Source: Acanthosepion pharaonis (Eukaryota > Mollusca > Cephalopoda > Sepiida > Sepiidae). From it: DNA of 64,000 nt. The translations under genes were made by a program, and so were the position numbers. The notes beneath the pieces are model-generated. The model saw only the letters and a list, made by a program, of their open reading frames with translations, was not told the origin of the DNA and did not search any database. The first letter of the stretch is position 1. Every line of letters begins with the position of its first letter. Positions 1-11,110 of the stretch are shown one piece after another. Where the stretch lies: NCBI GenBank assembly GCA_903632075.3, contig CAHIKZ030005492.1:103501-167500 (forward strand). Direction: 5' to 3'.

Positions 1-505
1 ATCTGAAGGTGCATTGAAATTACAAAAGATTCCTTCCAAAAGCTAAACAAAGTAAGAAAAGATTGCTGAACTGTTAATACCAGTTCTCCTATATGATAGT
101 GAATGCTGGACAATCTCCTCACAGATGAAAAAGAGTCTTGAAGCAAAAGAAATGTGGTTCTACAGAAGGATACTGAGAATACCATGTATTGAACATGTAA
201 GCAACAACAAAGTTTTAGAGACAATGGAAACAAAAAGTGCACTTGTAGTTCAAATCTCAAAGAGATAGTTTAAATTTCTAGGGCACATAATGAAGAAAGA
301 GGGCTTATAAAATTTGATACTCACAGGATATATTGAAGGCAAGAGGGATAGAGGAAAGCAGCACATAACATACCTAACAAGATTGAATAAATGGATGGCA
401 GAACAGGGATTAGGAGAGACATCAAAAAGACTAAAAGCTACTAAGGACAAGAAATTGTAGCCATGATCGTCAACATCCTGAAGGGACATGGCACATAGGA
501 GAAGA
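1..505 (+). mobile_element. LINE A (RTE-like) C-terminal fragment
   Basis: This is the 3' end of a non-LTR retrotransposon ORF2. In broken plus-strand frames it gives the family's C-terminal signature: LLYDSECWTISSQMKK, then MWFYRRILRIP, then GHIMKKEGL, then EGKRDRGKQHITYLTRLNKW, ending in ILKGHGT and a stop. The reverse transcriptase core itself lies outside the window or is lost. In-frame stops (for example before the RQFKFLGH-like part) show that it is dead. The element ends just after the stop codon with a short purine tail (ggagaagaag), as in the other copies here. Clade is inferred from protein similarity to APE-endonuclease/RT LINEs annotated as craniofacial development protein 2-like. 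Confidence 0.8.
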
Positions 506-689
506 AGATTGAAATTTATCTGAGTTTCCATACCCTAATGGAAAAGACCTAATAACTGACACATCTAGACACAGCTCAATTTTTGTAAGAATTCTCCAAA
601 GAACTTCCCTATCGGTTAAGATACGTCAACAAAGAAATTGATATAAGTCCTGATTTGTTCAACATCCTTTTCTCATAGTTATCTTATTT

Positions 690-985
690 ATGTATTTTTT
701 TTAATCATTTCACCCCAAACAAGGCGATTTTGCCACTAAGATACAGGAGGTGAAAGAACATGAGAAGACTTAAGTGAGGAGAGGACAGGGTTCAGGAAGA
801 CAGAAGATGGGGATTGACATTGCATTTAAATTCTTGATAATTGATGGTGGTAGGGAAGTAAAAATGGAGAGGAGCTCCACAGGTGAGAAGTATGAGAAAA
901 GAAACTGTTAGAATAGAAGAGACAGTGGCATGTTGCTAGTTGAACATTCCCAATCGACTTAAATTCATGCAGTTGAGGCATTAAG
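690..985 (-). mobile_element. LINE B (CR1/Jockey-like) 3' end fragment
   Basis: This is the inverted 3' terminus of LINE B. It begins on plus at the block 'atcatttcaccccaaacaagg', the reverse complement of the conserved 3' end 'ccttgcttggggtgaaat' seen at 16716 and 25950. Reading on the minus strand, it continues into the decayed C-terminal coding part (an SLWNSLP-like region followed by an NLQxFKCNVN-like region in other copies). It is 5'-truncated and has no intact frame. Confidence 0.7.
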
Positions 986-1083
986 GGCAAAAAAAAGGTT
1001 GCTGTAAAGATTATGATGATTGTATGTAATGAACATGATGATTCAGGTAGAACAATGTTTATAACATATTCATTTAGCTGATT

Positions 1084-1830
1084 TTAGATGATAACAAAAG
1101 CTAAGATTCTGCCAGTTGCACACAATAAAGTGATTTCTTTGGAGTTATTACATTCTACACATATGCCCTTATCTTTGTCAAGTGACATAACATTGGCTTC
1201 TTTCCCCATTTTGCAGTACCATTCCTCATCTTGAAGTATCACATCTCTCCTGATAAGCAATTTGTTCATCATCAAACAGACAAAGATTTCAGCACTGGAA
1301 TAACATCCATCTTTTGTGCTTTATACAAATTTAATCCTTTTATTGCGCATCTACACTTGTCCCCTTATTTGGAGGGTCAGCTAAACATTCAAGTTTGGGT
1401 ATCTACTGCAAAGTGGAAATTACTCTAAAATTCTACTCTCTGTTCAGTTGCTTAGGTAAGTGTTTGCTCCATTTTCTAGTGATATTGCTACCATTAGTGT
1501 ATAGCTCTTTTCTATCTTTTGATTTTACAGAGGTTACTGTTGATGTTTTTTTATCTAAGTACCCATTTGAGGAGATTGTACAACTACTTCCTGTTATAGG
1601 TGTTGGCATCTGCTTAAATATCTCTCACCAATTTACTGGTCCCTGATATTGTGCACTGCTCTTTCAACCTCAGATTTGATTTTTCTTGTGAGAGCAAGTT
1701 TTATCCTTTTGTAATTTTGGCAGATTTCCATTCCTTAAGTGATTTTGAATATTTCTCTTTACTGACGATATTTTCTCTACTTTCTGATCATTTTCATTGA
1801 ACCAGTCCCAATGTGAGTTTTTGAATGACA
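1084..1830 (-). mobile_element. LINE A linker fragment between endonuclease and RT
   Basis: Near 1720-1805 the minus strand encodes a WDWFNENDQKVEKI-like motif, the WFDEND linker of APE-type LINE ORF2 proteins. It is followed by a decayed TNGSNITRKWSKHL stretch matching the 'I.+RW.EHF..L' segment that precedes the RT domain. The lower part (1084-1275) has a short open frame rich in Cys and Lys (EWYCKMGKEANVM) that I do not recognise. It may belong to a neighbouring repeat. Broken by stops. Confidence 0.5.
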
Positions 1831-1947
1831 CTGAACATCAGAACAAATAAAGTAAATGTGATCTCCAGTTACTTTCCACTCACCTCTTTACACTCATATC
1901 TATAGGTGCAAAACTCTTTTGAAGCTATTCTTTAATAACTGCCTTAC

Positions 1948-1950
<3 letters not shown>

Positions 1951-1986
<36 letters not shown>
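1951..1986. repeat. (AT)n microsatellite
   Basis: This is an uninterrupted AT dinucleotide run to the left of the hairpin at 2026-2147. A second compound (AT)n(GT)n run follows the hairpin at about 2142-2184. Confidence 0.95.
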
Positions 1987-1989
<3 letters not shown>

Positions 1990-2025
1990 GTACATTTAGT
2001 GTTAATAAAATAGTGCTCAATGTAA

Positions 2026-2143
2026 TATAATCACCAGTAGCACAACTCAGAGTTTCATGCACAATGCAATCTTCAGCTACTCACCACCTAAAGATTGCAC
2101 TGTGCATGAAACTCTGAATCATGCTACCAGTGAGGAATAAGAT

Positions 2144-2147
<4 letters not shown>
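2026..2147. repeat. Inverted repeat (hairpin) between microsatellites
   Basis: The left arm 2026-2073 and right arm 2091-2146 are inverted copies of each other. The core 'cagagtttcatgcaca' and 'tgcaatctt' are shared, with a short loop (cagctactcaccaccta). The arms differ by a few substitutions and a small indel. The element sits directly between an (AT)n run and an (AT)n(GT)n run. Confidence 0.85.
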
Positions 2148-2187
<40 letters not shown>

Positions 2188-2189
2188 AA

Positions 2190-3649
2190 TTAAACATACA
2201 ATAGGGCAACAGTAAGTCTATAACCTGACACAGTTATGAGATAGATTTTGATTTGGAATTTTTTTCTGTCTCTGTAATTAATGGAAACGTGATGGGTTAA
2301 GTGCAATGACAAGGAAGATTATTGTTTTGAAAATGTATATTGTTCATAATGAAGACATTTTTTATCATTTCCTGAAGCAATGAAATGATTATTCTAATTA
2401 CAAAAACTTCTATAAAAATTCAAATGAAAATCCTTCTGTAAGGATTATAAAAAAGATTCAAGACTTGATAAAAAGTAAACTAAAAAATCCAATGAATAAT
2501 TCTGTTAAAACAAAAAAAAAACTTTCTGATTTAATTTTCTTCCTGAAATTCACAAACCTTTTCAATTGATTTGAAAGTTTAATGCATACAATTGTTTATT
2601 ACTGTCCTCAACTACCACTCAAATCAAATATTAAATAAAAATAAAGATATTTTTGCTTCATATCAATCAAAGAGATTTATATATTAATGATGGACTCATT
2701 TAGATTTTCTTGTCAATATTTTGTGGTGCTAAGTAACATTATGAAATCTGCTAATTAATGAAAAAGTGATCATTTACAGAGTGAAGAAAAATACATTGGC
2801 CTTGTAACTTTCATGTTTCAAATATTTGAACTTGAGCTAAATTTCATTAATAATATGTACAGTCTTATATTTTATAAATCAGTCTTGGTTTGAAAGGTGT
2901 TCTATCATAATATTTTATATTGCTTCACAGAATTTGTTTTATATAGTTACAGTCAATTTGCCAAGTTGAAAATACGTCATTATTTGTGGGGTTTTAGAAA
3001 TCTTAGTTCAAATATTTCTATGCTTTCATTATTTTTTCCTTTACTTTAGTTTCTGATTTCAGTACATTTTAGATATTTATTGTTCTTTTTGTAATTTGAC
3101 AATATAAAATATAATTTTTGTATATTGTTTGAAGTGTATTTTTAGTTTATTTATGGTTTGAGTAATTACTGGTGTTTGAGTCAAATTAAAATGTATTTTG
3201 TTTACTTTTACATTTTTTTCTGGCATGCTTGTATTTCTACATTTCTTGCAGTGTTTTGTGCTTTATGCATTGTTTTTTTTTTTACATATTTGTGATTTTG
3301 CTTTTCTGTCTGCTTGTCAACTTCAAAATGTATCAATGTCTGTGTACCTTTGTTTTGTTTTTGTTTCTTATTTTTATTAGCTTTATAAATTTGTTGGTTT
3401 TATTTTTGTCTACTCATTATTGATTTTCAACAGACATAATTTTTTATTATTTTTGTCTGATTAAAAATATTTTTTTTTATATCATTTATTTGTTAATTTT
3501 CAAAAATATTTTGTTTGTTTTCATCTACAAATCATTACCAACCAAATATTTTATTATATGCTCATATGAATAATGTAGATTGCCTTGCAAGTAGAAGACA
3601 ACAGATAAATGAGAATGGGATCAGCATTAACTTAAAAATAATCATTACT
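2190..3649. other. AT-rich stretch, nothing recognised
   Basis: Very AT-rich DNA with T-rich low-complexity patches around 3000-3500. Short open frames here are Phe/Tyr/Leu-rich and look like composition artefacts. I see no transposon signature, exon or RNA gene. Confidence 0.6.
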
Positions 3650-3660
3650 AATGTACCCTA

Positions 3661-3964
3661 ATAAGGAAGCATGGTGGAATAATGGATAGCAGCTCAGATT
3701 GAGGAATTGGAGAGCCAAGTTTGAATTCCAGTCGAATCCATTATATTCACTTACGTACTAATACCCTTGGGAAAGGTATGAATCCTCTTCTTCTCTCCTC
3801 AGCTATGGGTAAATAGCAGGAAAGACCAGGTTTTATAGCCTTGGATGACAACTGGTTTACTGCAGAAAGAAATGGCAACCTACTGCGGGAAAAAAATCTG
3901 CCTCATGTATTGAAAGATACATGAGCGCCTAAGTGTGTATCACTTATGGCACATAACTGAACTG
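3661..3964 (+). mobile_element. tRNA-derived SINE with target-site duplication
   Basis: A 304-bp element flanked by an exact 11-bp direct repeat, 'aatgtacccta', at 3650-3660 and 3965-3975. The head is tRNA-like, with an A-box-like segment at 3672-3685 (tggtggaataatgg) and a B-box-like segment at 3719-3729 (gtttgaattcc). The body contains 'gggaaaggtatgaatcc' and 'cagctatgggtaaatag'. Both recur in the SINE parts at 38720-38790, 38960-39060 and, inverted, 55880-56050. The 3' end is a short 'aactgaactg' repeat. The intact target duplication suggests a relatively young insertion by LINE machinery; which LINE mobilised it is unknown. Confidence 0.85.
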
Positions 3965-3975
3965 AATGTACCCTA

Positions 3976-4913
3976 TTTCTAAGAAGTACATTGTTTTCAG
4001 AAGTAGATACTTGAAAAGTGGAATTGGTGAACTAAATCCAAATTTTGGTGAAGACTGACATTACTTTCATCTTTAGTCACAACTGTTGGATAAAATGATT
4101 GGAAGACTGAAATTATCCCTTTACTTATTTCTATAAACCTGCAGTGGTTAAAACAATTCCTCTGTGAATTTTCCTACATTTCTGCTTTTAGACAATGTAT
4201 AAAAATTTAAATAGATTATTTAATGTCCAGTAAAACTAATTCTGTATGATTTTAGTCCATTAGAGTTTATTGAATTTTTAAAATAATATTCTGTTTTTTA
4301 ATACACTTGTGTTGCCAGCTAACTCAATTACCGGACACTTTGTGGATATCACGTTCTGTTCCTTTTTTGTATCTCTTCAGTTTTCTACCATTTTTGTTTC
4401 CAGTTTTGAAAATAAAGTTTTCATTCAGTTCTTTCATTCTATTTCACTTTGTTTCTCTTTTGTCATTTGTTACTCTTCCTTTCTTTCTCTTCTTTCTTTC
4501 TCTTCTTTCTTCATTCCATTTCACCTTTGTCTCTGTGGCCACAGTACATAAATATTTTTGTTGTCCTGCACTTATTTATTATTATTCTTGTCTCTTGACC
4601 TCTACCAATTTCAACCAATCTGTGTCAGACCCACCACATTACTTCTGCTCCAGTGGTCACGCCTAACTCACTCTGTGTTGTAGATAACTGCAGGACACAA
4701 ATAGGTAACAAGTGTAGATGCTGGAATCCAATAGCAAGCTTAGAGACTGACTAAGTTCAAACAACAGACATATATCGATTACTTGCAGAATACTTCATGC
4801 AGTGAACCCATTTATTGTCTCTCATTTTTTCCTCTTATATTAACTATCAGCATTATACAGAAATGTCTTTTACTACTATTTTCATTTTTATAAATATCTT
4901 TTAATCACTTGCA
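3976..4913. other. AT-rich stretch with a CT-rich microsatellite
   Basis: No element recognised. A pyrimidine-rich simple repeat of the ttctttctc type lies at about 4470-4515 and generates Ser/Phe/Leu-rich spurious frames. Confidence 0.6.
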
Positions 4914-5002
4914 TAATATATATATATATATATATATATATTAAATACATATATATATATATTTCATTAAATATATATATATATACATACATATATATTA
5001 AG

Positions 5003-5055
<53 letters not shown>

Positions 5056-5072
5056 AAGATACATATAAATAC

Positions 5073-5142
<70 letters not shown>

Positions 5143-5144
5143 TA

Positions 5145-5204
<60 letters not shown>
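4914..5204. repeat. Long imperfect (AT)n array
   Basis: About 290 bp of AT dinucleotides interrupted by taca, taaagata and cacaca units. The Ile/Tyr repeat frames across it are artefacts of the microsatellite. Confidence 0.95.
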
Positions 5205-5207
<3 letters not shown>

Positions 5208-5284
5208 ATGCAATACAGGTATCTAGATAGATATGCAAAAAAGTATATGCAAAATAATTTATAAAGAATTAATGGATTTATTTT

Positions 5285-5460
5285 TGTTACTTCAAACATT
5301 ATTATAGGGGATACTCATATTTGATATAGATGCCAAGTTTTTATTTTAAATAATGTTTATTATGTTTATTGATCTACACATTTGAGTAATCTCTAGTGGG
5401 GATTGAACCTTTGTTCTCTTTTTATTGCATAAATCACTGTTTGATCCAGTGTGTTTTAAC
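5285..5460 (+). repeat. Dispersed repeat shared with 54800-54960
   Basis: The segment 'ttacttcaaacatt..ggatac.catatttga.atag' matches plus-strand sequence at 54823-54870. The phrase 'tgatccag.gtgtttta' (5443-5460) matches 54932-54946. A related piece occurs inverted at about 5806-5860. I cannot classify it. Confidence 0.5.
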
Positions 5461-5493
5461 TACTTAACTACTTAACTACTTAACTACTTAAGG
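5456..5493. repeat. (TTAACTAC)n minisatellite
   Basis: About five tandem 8-bp units of ttaactac. Confidence 0.9.
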
Positions 5494-5663
5494 GACATCA
5501 CATTTAAGCAAGACTCAGTTTTTCCCTTTGTAATAACATGTGAAGTATTAAAAATATCAGATTTAAAATAAATCGATCAATCCAGATTATTATTTTTGAA
5601 AGCCCATATCTGCTCAGTTTTGAGTGAAGCACATGTGCTTTCCTTACAAATTATGCATAATTG

Positions 5664-5765
5664 TGACATCCTTTGTGGCTGAGTGGTAAACCATACCAAT
5701 TCAAACGGTTGTTTCATCAAAAAGATAGGATGTAGGTTCAATCCCTCCCTGCTGGTCAACACATT
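5664..5765 (+). mobile_element. tRNA-like segment, SINE head or tRNA pseudogene
   Basis: It carries an A box, tggctgagtgg, at 5676-5686 and a near-perfect B box, ggttcaatccc, at 5735-5745. The A-to-B spacing of about 60 nt would fit a long-variable-arm (Ser/Leu class) tRNA or a SINE head. I could not close a full cloverleaf by eye, so a functional tRNA gene is unlikely. Confidence 0.5.
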
Positions 5766-5869
5766 TTCTTTATTGTGTAGGTCAATAGACATAATAGACA
5801 CTATTAAAAAAAATGTGTCTTTTTCAAATATGAGTAATAATAACATTTGAAGTAATAAAATAAATAGTT

Positions 5870-6950
5870 GTATAGATATTGACAAATAAGTATTGTATTA
5901 ATTATGCACAATTTTTATGGTATAACGGGTGCTGCAGTTATATTATGTGCTTTATAATTTAAAATAAATTATAAATTTACAAAACTAACATTATTTTAAC
6001 ATAGATTTCATAATGAATACCAAGAGAGGAGATCATTAGCTCTCTTTTTAAATATTTTTTCCTTGTCTGTTAATATATATTTCTGAGTTGCACATAGAAT
6101 TAAAATTTAGAACTTTCTCTCCTTTGTTTTATATTTTAAACTTCACTTTCTGCCAGTTTATCATTGTGTATGGGCATATGTGTGTGTATGTGTGTGTGTG
6201 TGCAATGCTAAATACAATAATATGAAGATAGATAAGCCAGAATACCTGTGTATGCTTTTGTAAAACTAGGTATGTGTATATTTCCATTTTAGTATCCTTT
6301 TAACTTTTCATTATTGCTTTCCGTTGCTCTATCTTCTTACTTTTAGTGTTTCTGGTTGATGGTATAAAATTCTTGCATATTTTTCTTTTTACTCACTTGA
6401 TGGAATCTATATAAAAAAAGAAGGAAGTAATAATATTTTATTCATTTGCTTTTTCTATGAATTGAATTTTTCAACTGTGCCCTGTATGTTTTTCAGTTGT
6501 TTTTTCCTGTTCTCTTCAACCCACACAATGTCTCAGCTTAGAGTGTCTCGCATTATAACATTAAATCAGCTTCAGAATTATTGAAAATAATGGTGTGTGA
6601 TATCTTTGGCTATCATGCATCTCTATGCATTAAGATCAACCCTGTTCATAAATCTTATGTAAATGATGAGCAACAAGCACATTATTATTTTTGGCACATG
6701 TCCAGCAGCAGCAGCAGCAGTGGTGGTGGCATCCTGATTAGCATATTGATCCAGCAAGCCAAGGATTATGATTGCTTTTCTCCCTCAGTTTTTAAAAAGC
6801 TTTATGTTCTAATACCAGTTTTATTGAGGAAATGTACAAATAAATCTCATTTAAAACCATGCACTAGTAAAATTACATGGAAAATTGTATGACTTGATGT
6901 TTGCGATGGAATTCATTTAACGTACATATTATTTTTATTTTGAAATAGAA
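5870..6950. other. AT-rich stretch with small simple repeats
   Basis: Contains a short (GT)n run near 6177-6202 and a (CAG)6 plus (TGG)3 trinucleotide tract at 6703-6729. That tract lies in a 103-codon open frame (6581-6892) encoding a serine/glycine run. I do not recognise the frame, and there is no supporting splice or promoter signal. Confidence 0.4.
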
Positions 6951-6953
6951 TAA

Positions 6954-6955
6954 TG

Positions 6956-7005
<50 letters not shown>

Positions 7006-7020
7006 TGTATGTATGTATAT
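6954..7020. repeat. (AT)n(ATGT)n compound microsatellite
   Basis: An AT run followed by about ten atgt units. Confidence 0.95.
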
Positions 7021-7099
7021 AACTTCACACTGAATCTCTATTGAGTAATACGCATATAACCCATTCCTTGGTTTCTACTATCATCTCTAACCTAGATAC

Positions 7100-7770
7100 C
7101 CACAAAACATATGAATCCGATGGATCCCTCTAATAGTCATTAAGAAGTGTGCCCCTGAACTGGCTCCTGTTCTCTCTAAACTGTATAATAAATACCTCAC
7201 TGCTTCCTGCTTTCCTGCCTGCTGGAAGTCATTATCTGTTGTTCCAGTTTTTAAGAACTCTGCTGAACCGTCCAACCCATCTATCAGCCTGTTAGCCTTC
7301 TACCTCTTTTGGGGAAACTCCTACAGGTCCTAATAAATGCTGAATTGGTTCATCATCTCTCATTGAAGGGTCTTTTCTCAGAGAAGCAATATGGCTTTCA
7401 TTAACTGCTATCGTGCTCTAGATAAAGACAGTGAAATCAAGGCTGTAGCATTGGAAATCTCAAAAGACTTTGACAGGGTTTGGCATTCTGTTCTTCCCCA
7501 CAAGCTGAAAAAGGGTATCTCCAGGCACATTTTTGAGCTGATCTAGTTGTTCCTATGAAGTTGTGAAATGAAAGTTATCCTGAATAGCCACTCATCTAGA
7601 TCCTTTCATACTAACATGGCTGTCTCCCAGGGTTCCATTCTTGGTCCCATATATTTTTAATCTTCATTAATGACCTTCCCAATGACATTGGCTCTCACCT
7701 TGGTATCTATGCAGACAATACTACCATTTACTACTCCTGCAAGGAGGTTTTGAAGAGCATGGAACCACTT
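7100..7770 (+). mobile_element. LINE B RT fragment
   Basis: A middle part of the LINE B reverse transcriptase in broken plus frames. Visible blocks are APELAPVLSKLYN-like (7150), CFPACWKSLSVVPVFKNS (7215), a KQYGFH-like block (7388), VALEISKDFDRVWHSVLP (7450), QGSILGP (7630) and YADNTTIYYS (7710; the catalytic YADD is now YADN). It is truncated at both ends and shortened internally between the QYGF and ALDISKAFD motifs. The 3' end breaks off where the tandem repeat region begins. Confidence 0.8.
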
Positions 7771-7874
7771 CTTAATTGCTGGTGTTCCCAGGTCCACCCT
7801 GATCCAGGGTGGTAGAACCTTTTAGGGTCCCAGCTATGGGCAAATAGTTAACACCCAAATTGGGATCAAAACAT

Positions 7875-8075
7875 GTAAAAATTGGTTTTATTACCAGCAA
7901 TACATTTTTGTAAAAAATTATTACAAGCAATGAATTTTTGGAGAAAATAATTATCAACAATACATTATTACCAACAATACTTTTTTGGGAAAAAATATTA
8001 GCTGCAATACATTTCTGGAAAAAAATTACCAGCTATACATTTTTGGAAAAAGAAATATTACCAGCAATAAAAATC
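7875..8075. repeat. Degenerate ~30-bp tandem repeat
   Basis: Six or so diverged units of the form ttattaccagcaatacattt followed by ttggaaaaa. Unit length drifts between about 28 and 33 bp. It lies between the broken LINE B copy and the 5' side of the Tc1 remnant. Confidence 0.8.
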
Positions 8076-8173
8076 TTGTCAGCATTAAATAACCCATTGA
8101 GTTTGATATGCCATAAAACAAAGCAAACCATTTACTCCTTCCTCAATATTAAGCCTGATCAGACAAGTTCAAA

Positions 8174-9201
8174 ATGGCATCTGATGTACAAAACAACCTC
8201 AAGACCAGCATCTGGAACAAAATTGTATACCTGCACAAGACTGGAATGGGCTACAAGATGATTGGCAAGCAGCTTGGTGAGAAGGAGTCAACTGTTATTG
8301 CAATAATAAGAAAATGGAAGAAATATCAATTGACTATCAATCTCCCTCAGTCTGGAGCTCCATGCAAGATCTCCGAATGTGGAGTGAACCTGATGATGAG
8401 AAAGGTGAGGAAACAACTCCAACTCCATGGCAAGAGCTTGTAGATGATCTCAAGGCAGCTGGGACCACAGTCACCAAGATGACCATTAGTAATACACTAC
8501 ATCGTAGTACTCTGAAATCAAGTAGTGCCCCCAAGGTACCCCTGCTCAAGAAGGCACATGTACAGTCCTGTCAGAAGTTTGCAAATGAGCACCTGGATGA
8601 TTCAGAGGAGGGTTGGGAGAAAGTGCTGTGGTCAGATGAGACTAAAATTGAACTTTTTGGTCTCAACTTGGCATGCTGTGTTTGGAGGGGAAAAAAAAGC
8701 TGACTTGGACCTCAAGAACACCTTCCCAACCATTAAGCATGTTGGTGGAAACATTTGGCTTTGGAGCAGTTTCTCTGCTAAGGGAACAGAATGACTACAC
8801 CAGGTTGAGCGAAAGATAGATGGGTTCAAGTACAGGGAAATCTTGAGTGAAAACCTCCTTGCCTCAGCCAGGACACTGAAGATGGGTCATGGATGGGTGT
8901 TCCAGCATGACAATGACCCAAAGCATATGGTTAAGTCAACAAAGGAGTGGCTCAAGAAGAAGCACATTAAGGTAATTGAGTAGCCTAGTCAGTTTTCAGA
9001 CCTTAATCCTTTAGAGAATCTGTGGAGGGAACTGAAGCTTCGAGTTGCTCAACAACAACCTACAAACCTTAGGGATTTTGAGAGGATCTGCAGAGAGGAG
9101 TGGGCCAAAATCCCCTCTGGGATCTGTAAAAACTTGATAACCAACTACAGGAAACGTCTGGCTGCTGTGCTTGCCAACAAGGGTTTCTTCACCAAATACT
9201 G
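8174..9201 (+). pseudogene. Tc1-family transposase pseudogene
   Basis: A cut-and-paste transposase of the Tc1/mariner superfamily. Its start is the ATG at 8174 (MASDVQNNLKT). The paired helix-turn-helix region follows, with KTGMGYKMIGKQLGEK, and then IRKWKKYQLTI. The DDE catalytic domain retains all three acidic positions: WSDETKIELF (first D), FQHDNDPKH (second D) and NPLENLWREL (E). It ends with LANKGFFTKY and a stop at 9199-9201, the usual C-terminus of the family. Total length of about 340 codons is normal. It is dead: there is a frameshift near 8440, another in the A-run near 8690, a stop at 8792 and a stop at 8981. Family assignment is firm; activity is ruled out in this copy. Confidence 0.95.
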
Positions 9202-9546
<345 letters not shown>

Positions 9547-9599
9547 TAAAATAAATATATAAAACTATATTATATTAAAATAAATGAAAGATTTAATAA

Positions 9600-9743
9600 G
9601 ATATATATATATATATATATATATACTTTTACATATATATATATGTGTGTATATATATGCATGTGTGTATATATATATATATATATAGGTATGTGTGTAT
9701 GTATATATATATATATATATATATAAATCTATATATATATATG

Positions 9744-9838
<95 letters not shown>
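9600..9838. repeat. Compound (AT)n/(GT)n array
   Basis: AT runs with gtgtgt and gtatgt interruptions. Tyr/Ile frames on both strands here are artefacts. Confidence 0.95.
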
Positions 9839-9840
<2 letters not shown>

Positions 9841-10321
9841 GTTAAAGATCAAATGAAGATTAGCATCTGACAGGATGATAAAATAAAAGAACAAATAGGA
9901 AAAGTATATAAAACATGTTTCACTTTTATTAAACCTTTGTCATAAATAGAGAAAAAGACAGAGTACACTGCTGTTTTCAATTATATTTGCTTTCGTTCTC
10001 ATTAATCAGACACACGTCACTTGTATTAACACTGTGTATATAGGTTTAAGAAGATTCTTATATATCTAAGTGGTAATGTGTGTTTGTAATTGTGTGCATG
10101 TGTCTGTGTGAAGATGATATTGTGTATATATCAAAATACTTGGAAAAATAAAATGAATAATTACAACCATAGTACCTACCTTACTCTCTTTAATCATGAA
10201 ACAACAAAGCTTATACATGATTACAAAAGGATATTATTAAAAATAAATAATCACCACATATCTAAATTGTTTAATCTGACATGCTTAAATGAAAATATGC
10301 TGCCAAAATATATAGAGTATA

Positions 10322-10325
10322 TATT

Positions 10326-10391
<66 letters not shown>
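10322..10391. repeat. (GT)n(AT)n compound microsatellite
   Basis: A GT run followed by an AT run. Confidence 0.95.
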
Positions 10392-10392
<1 letters not shown>

Positions 10393-10489
10393 TTGTGTCA
10401 GGTTATTCTGATAGGATGGTACTGGAATTATATGTAAGCCAGTACAGCCTGTTAGTAGTCAAGTAATCGGTAACTAAACCAGTTCACCC

Positions 10490-11110
10490 ACCAGGTCTAC
10501 CTGATGAGGATGATGGCTAGAAACCCTGCAGGAGAGTTCTTTGAGAGTTCAACAGCCATCAATCTATCTGTGCATGAGAACATAGAAATTATTTTGGCTG
10601 GTATCCAGATGTGCGGTTAGCCCACTTGGGGTGGGACATCCCAATCCTTCTGGGAGTCTCCTAGGAGAAGAAAACTCTGATAGAAAACTTGCCTCATGAC
10701 CACACTATATATCTTGCAGCTGCTTGTCTCTGGACAATGTTGTTTTGTAGTGAGGGTTGAGGCATTGCTCTGCAAGCAGCATCCAACCTTAAAATCCATA
10801 CAGGCATTACTGACAACTTGCTATCTTGTATTTTTTTTTTTTTTCAATCAAATTCTGATGGTGATGCAGTGACATGTACAGGTCTGAATTGCTGGAAGTG
10901 CGTAGCTGCTGACCTGCACATTTGGTGGCCTCTGGGTAGATGTAAAGTCACTAGTTCACCTTCATTGAGAGAGGAATGGCTTTCAGTTCTTCCAGTGGTG
11001 GATGAGCAGCTATTTAAGGAGAGCACTGCTCACCAGAAGATTGCTGGAAGGGGCTAGAAAAGCTAACCCAATTCATTCATTTGGCCAGTATAGCACAACT
11101 GGCGGTTGTC
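10490..11110. repeat. Unclassified moderately GC-richer block
   Basis: This block is less AT-rich than its surroundings and looks like an old repeat, but I cannot assign it. It carries a hammerhead-like core (ctgatga at 10501-10507, 12 nt, then gaaac at 10520-10524) and a T15 run at 10830. Short open frames at 10617-10799 (minus) and 10818-11057 (plus) encode nothing recognisable. Confidence 0.4.

Noticed and set aside
4888..5299. Open frames of over 100 codons with Ile/Tyr repeats on the minus strand
   Set aside because: They are direct translations of the (AT)n array. The same holds for frames at 9358-9894, 12582-12950, 10090-10437 and 53204-53494.
5456..5493. Evenly spaced short repeats as a possible CRISPR-like array
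   Set aside because: The units are contiguous 8-bp repeats without spacers, and the window is clearly eukaryotic.
5664..5765. Functional tRNA gene
   Set aside because: A and B boxes are present, but a complete cloverleaf with a paired acceptor stem could not be formed by eye. I kept it as a tRNA-like or SINE head.
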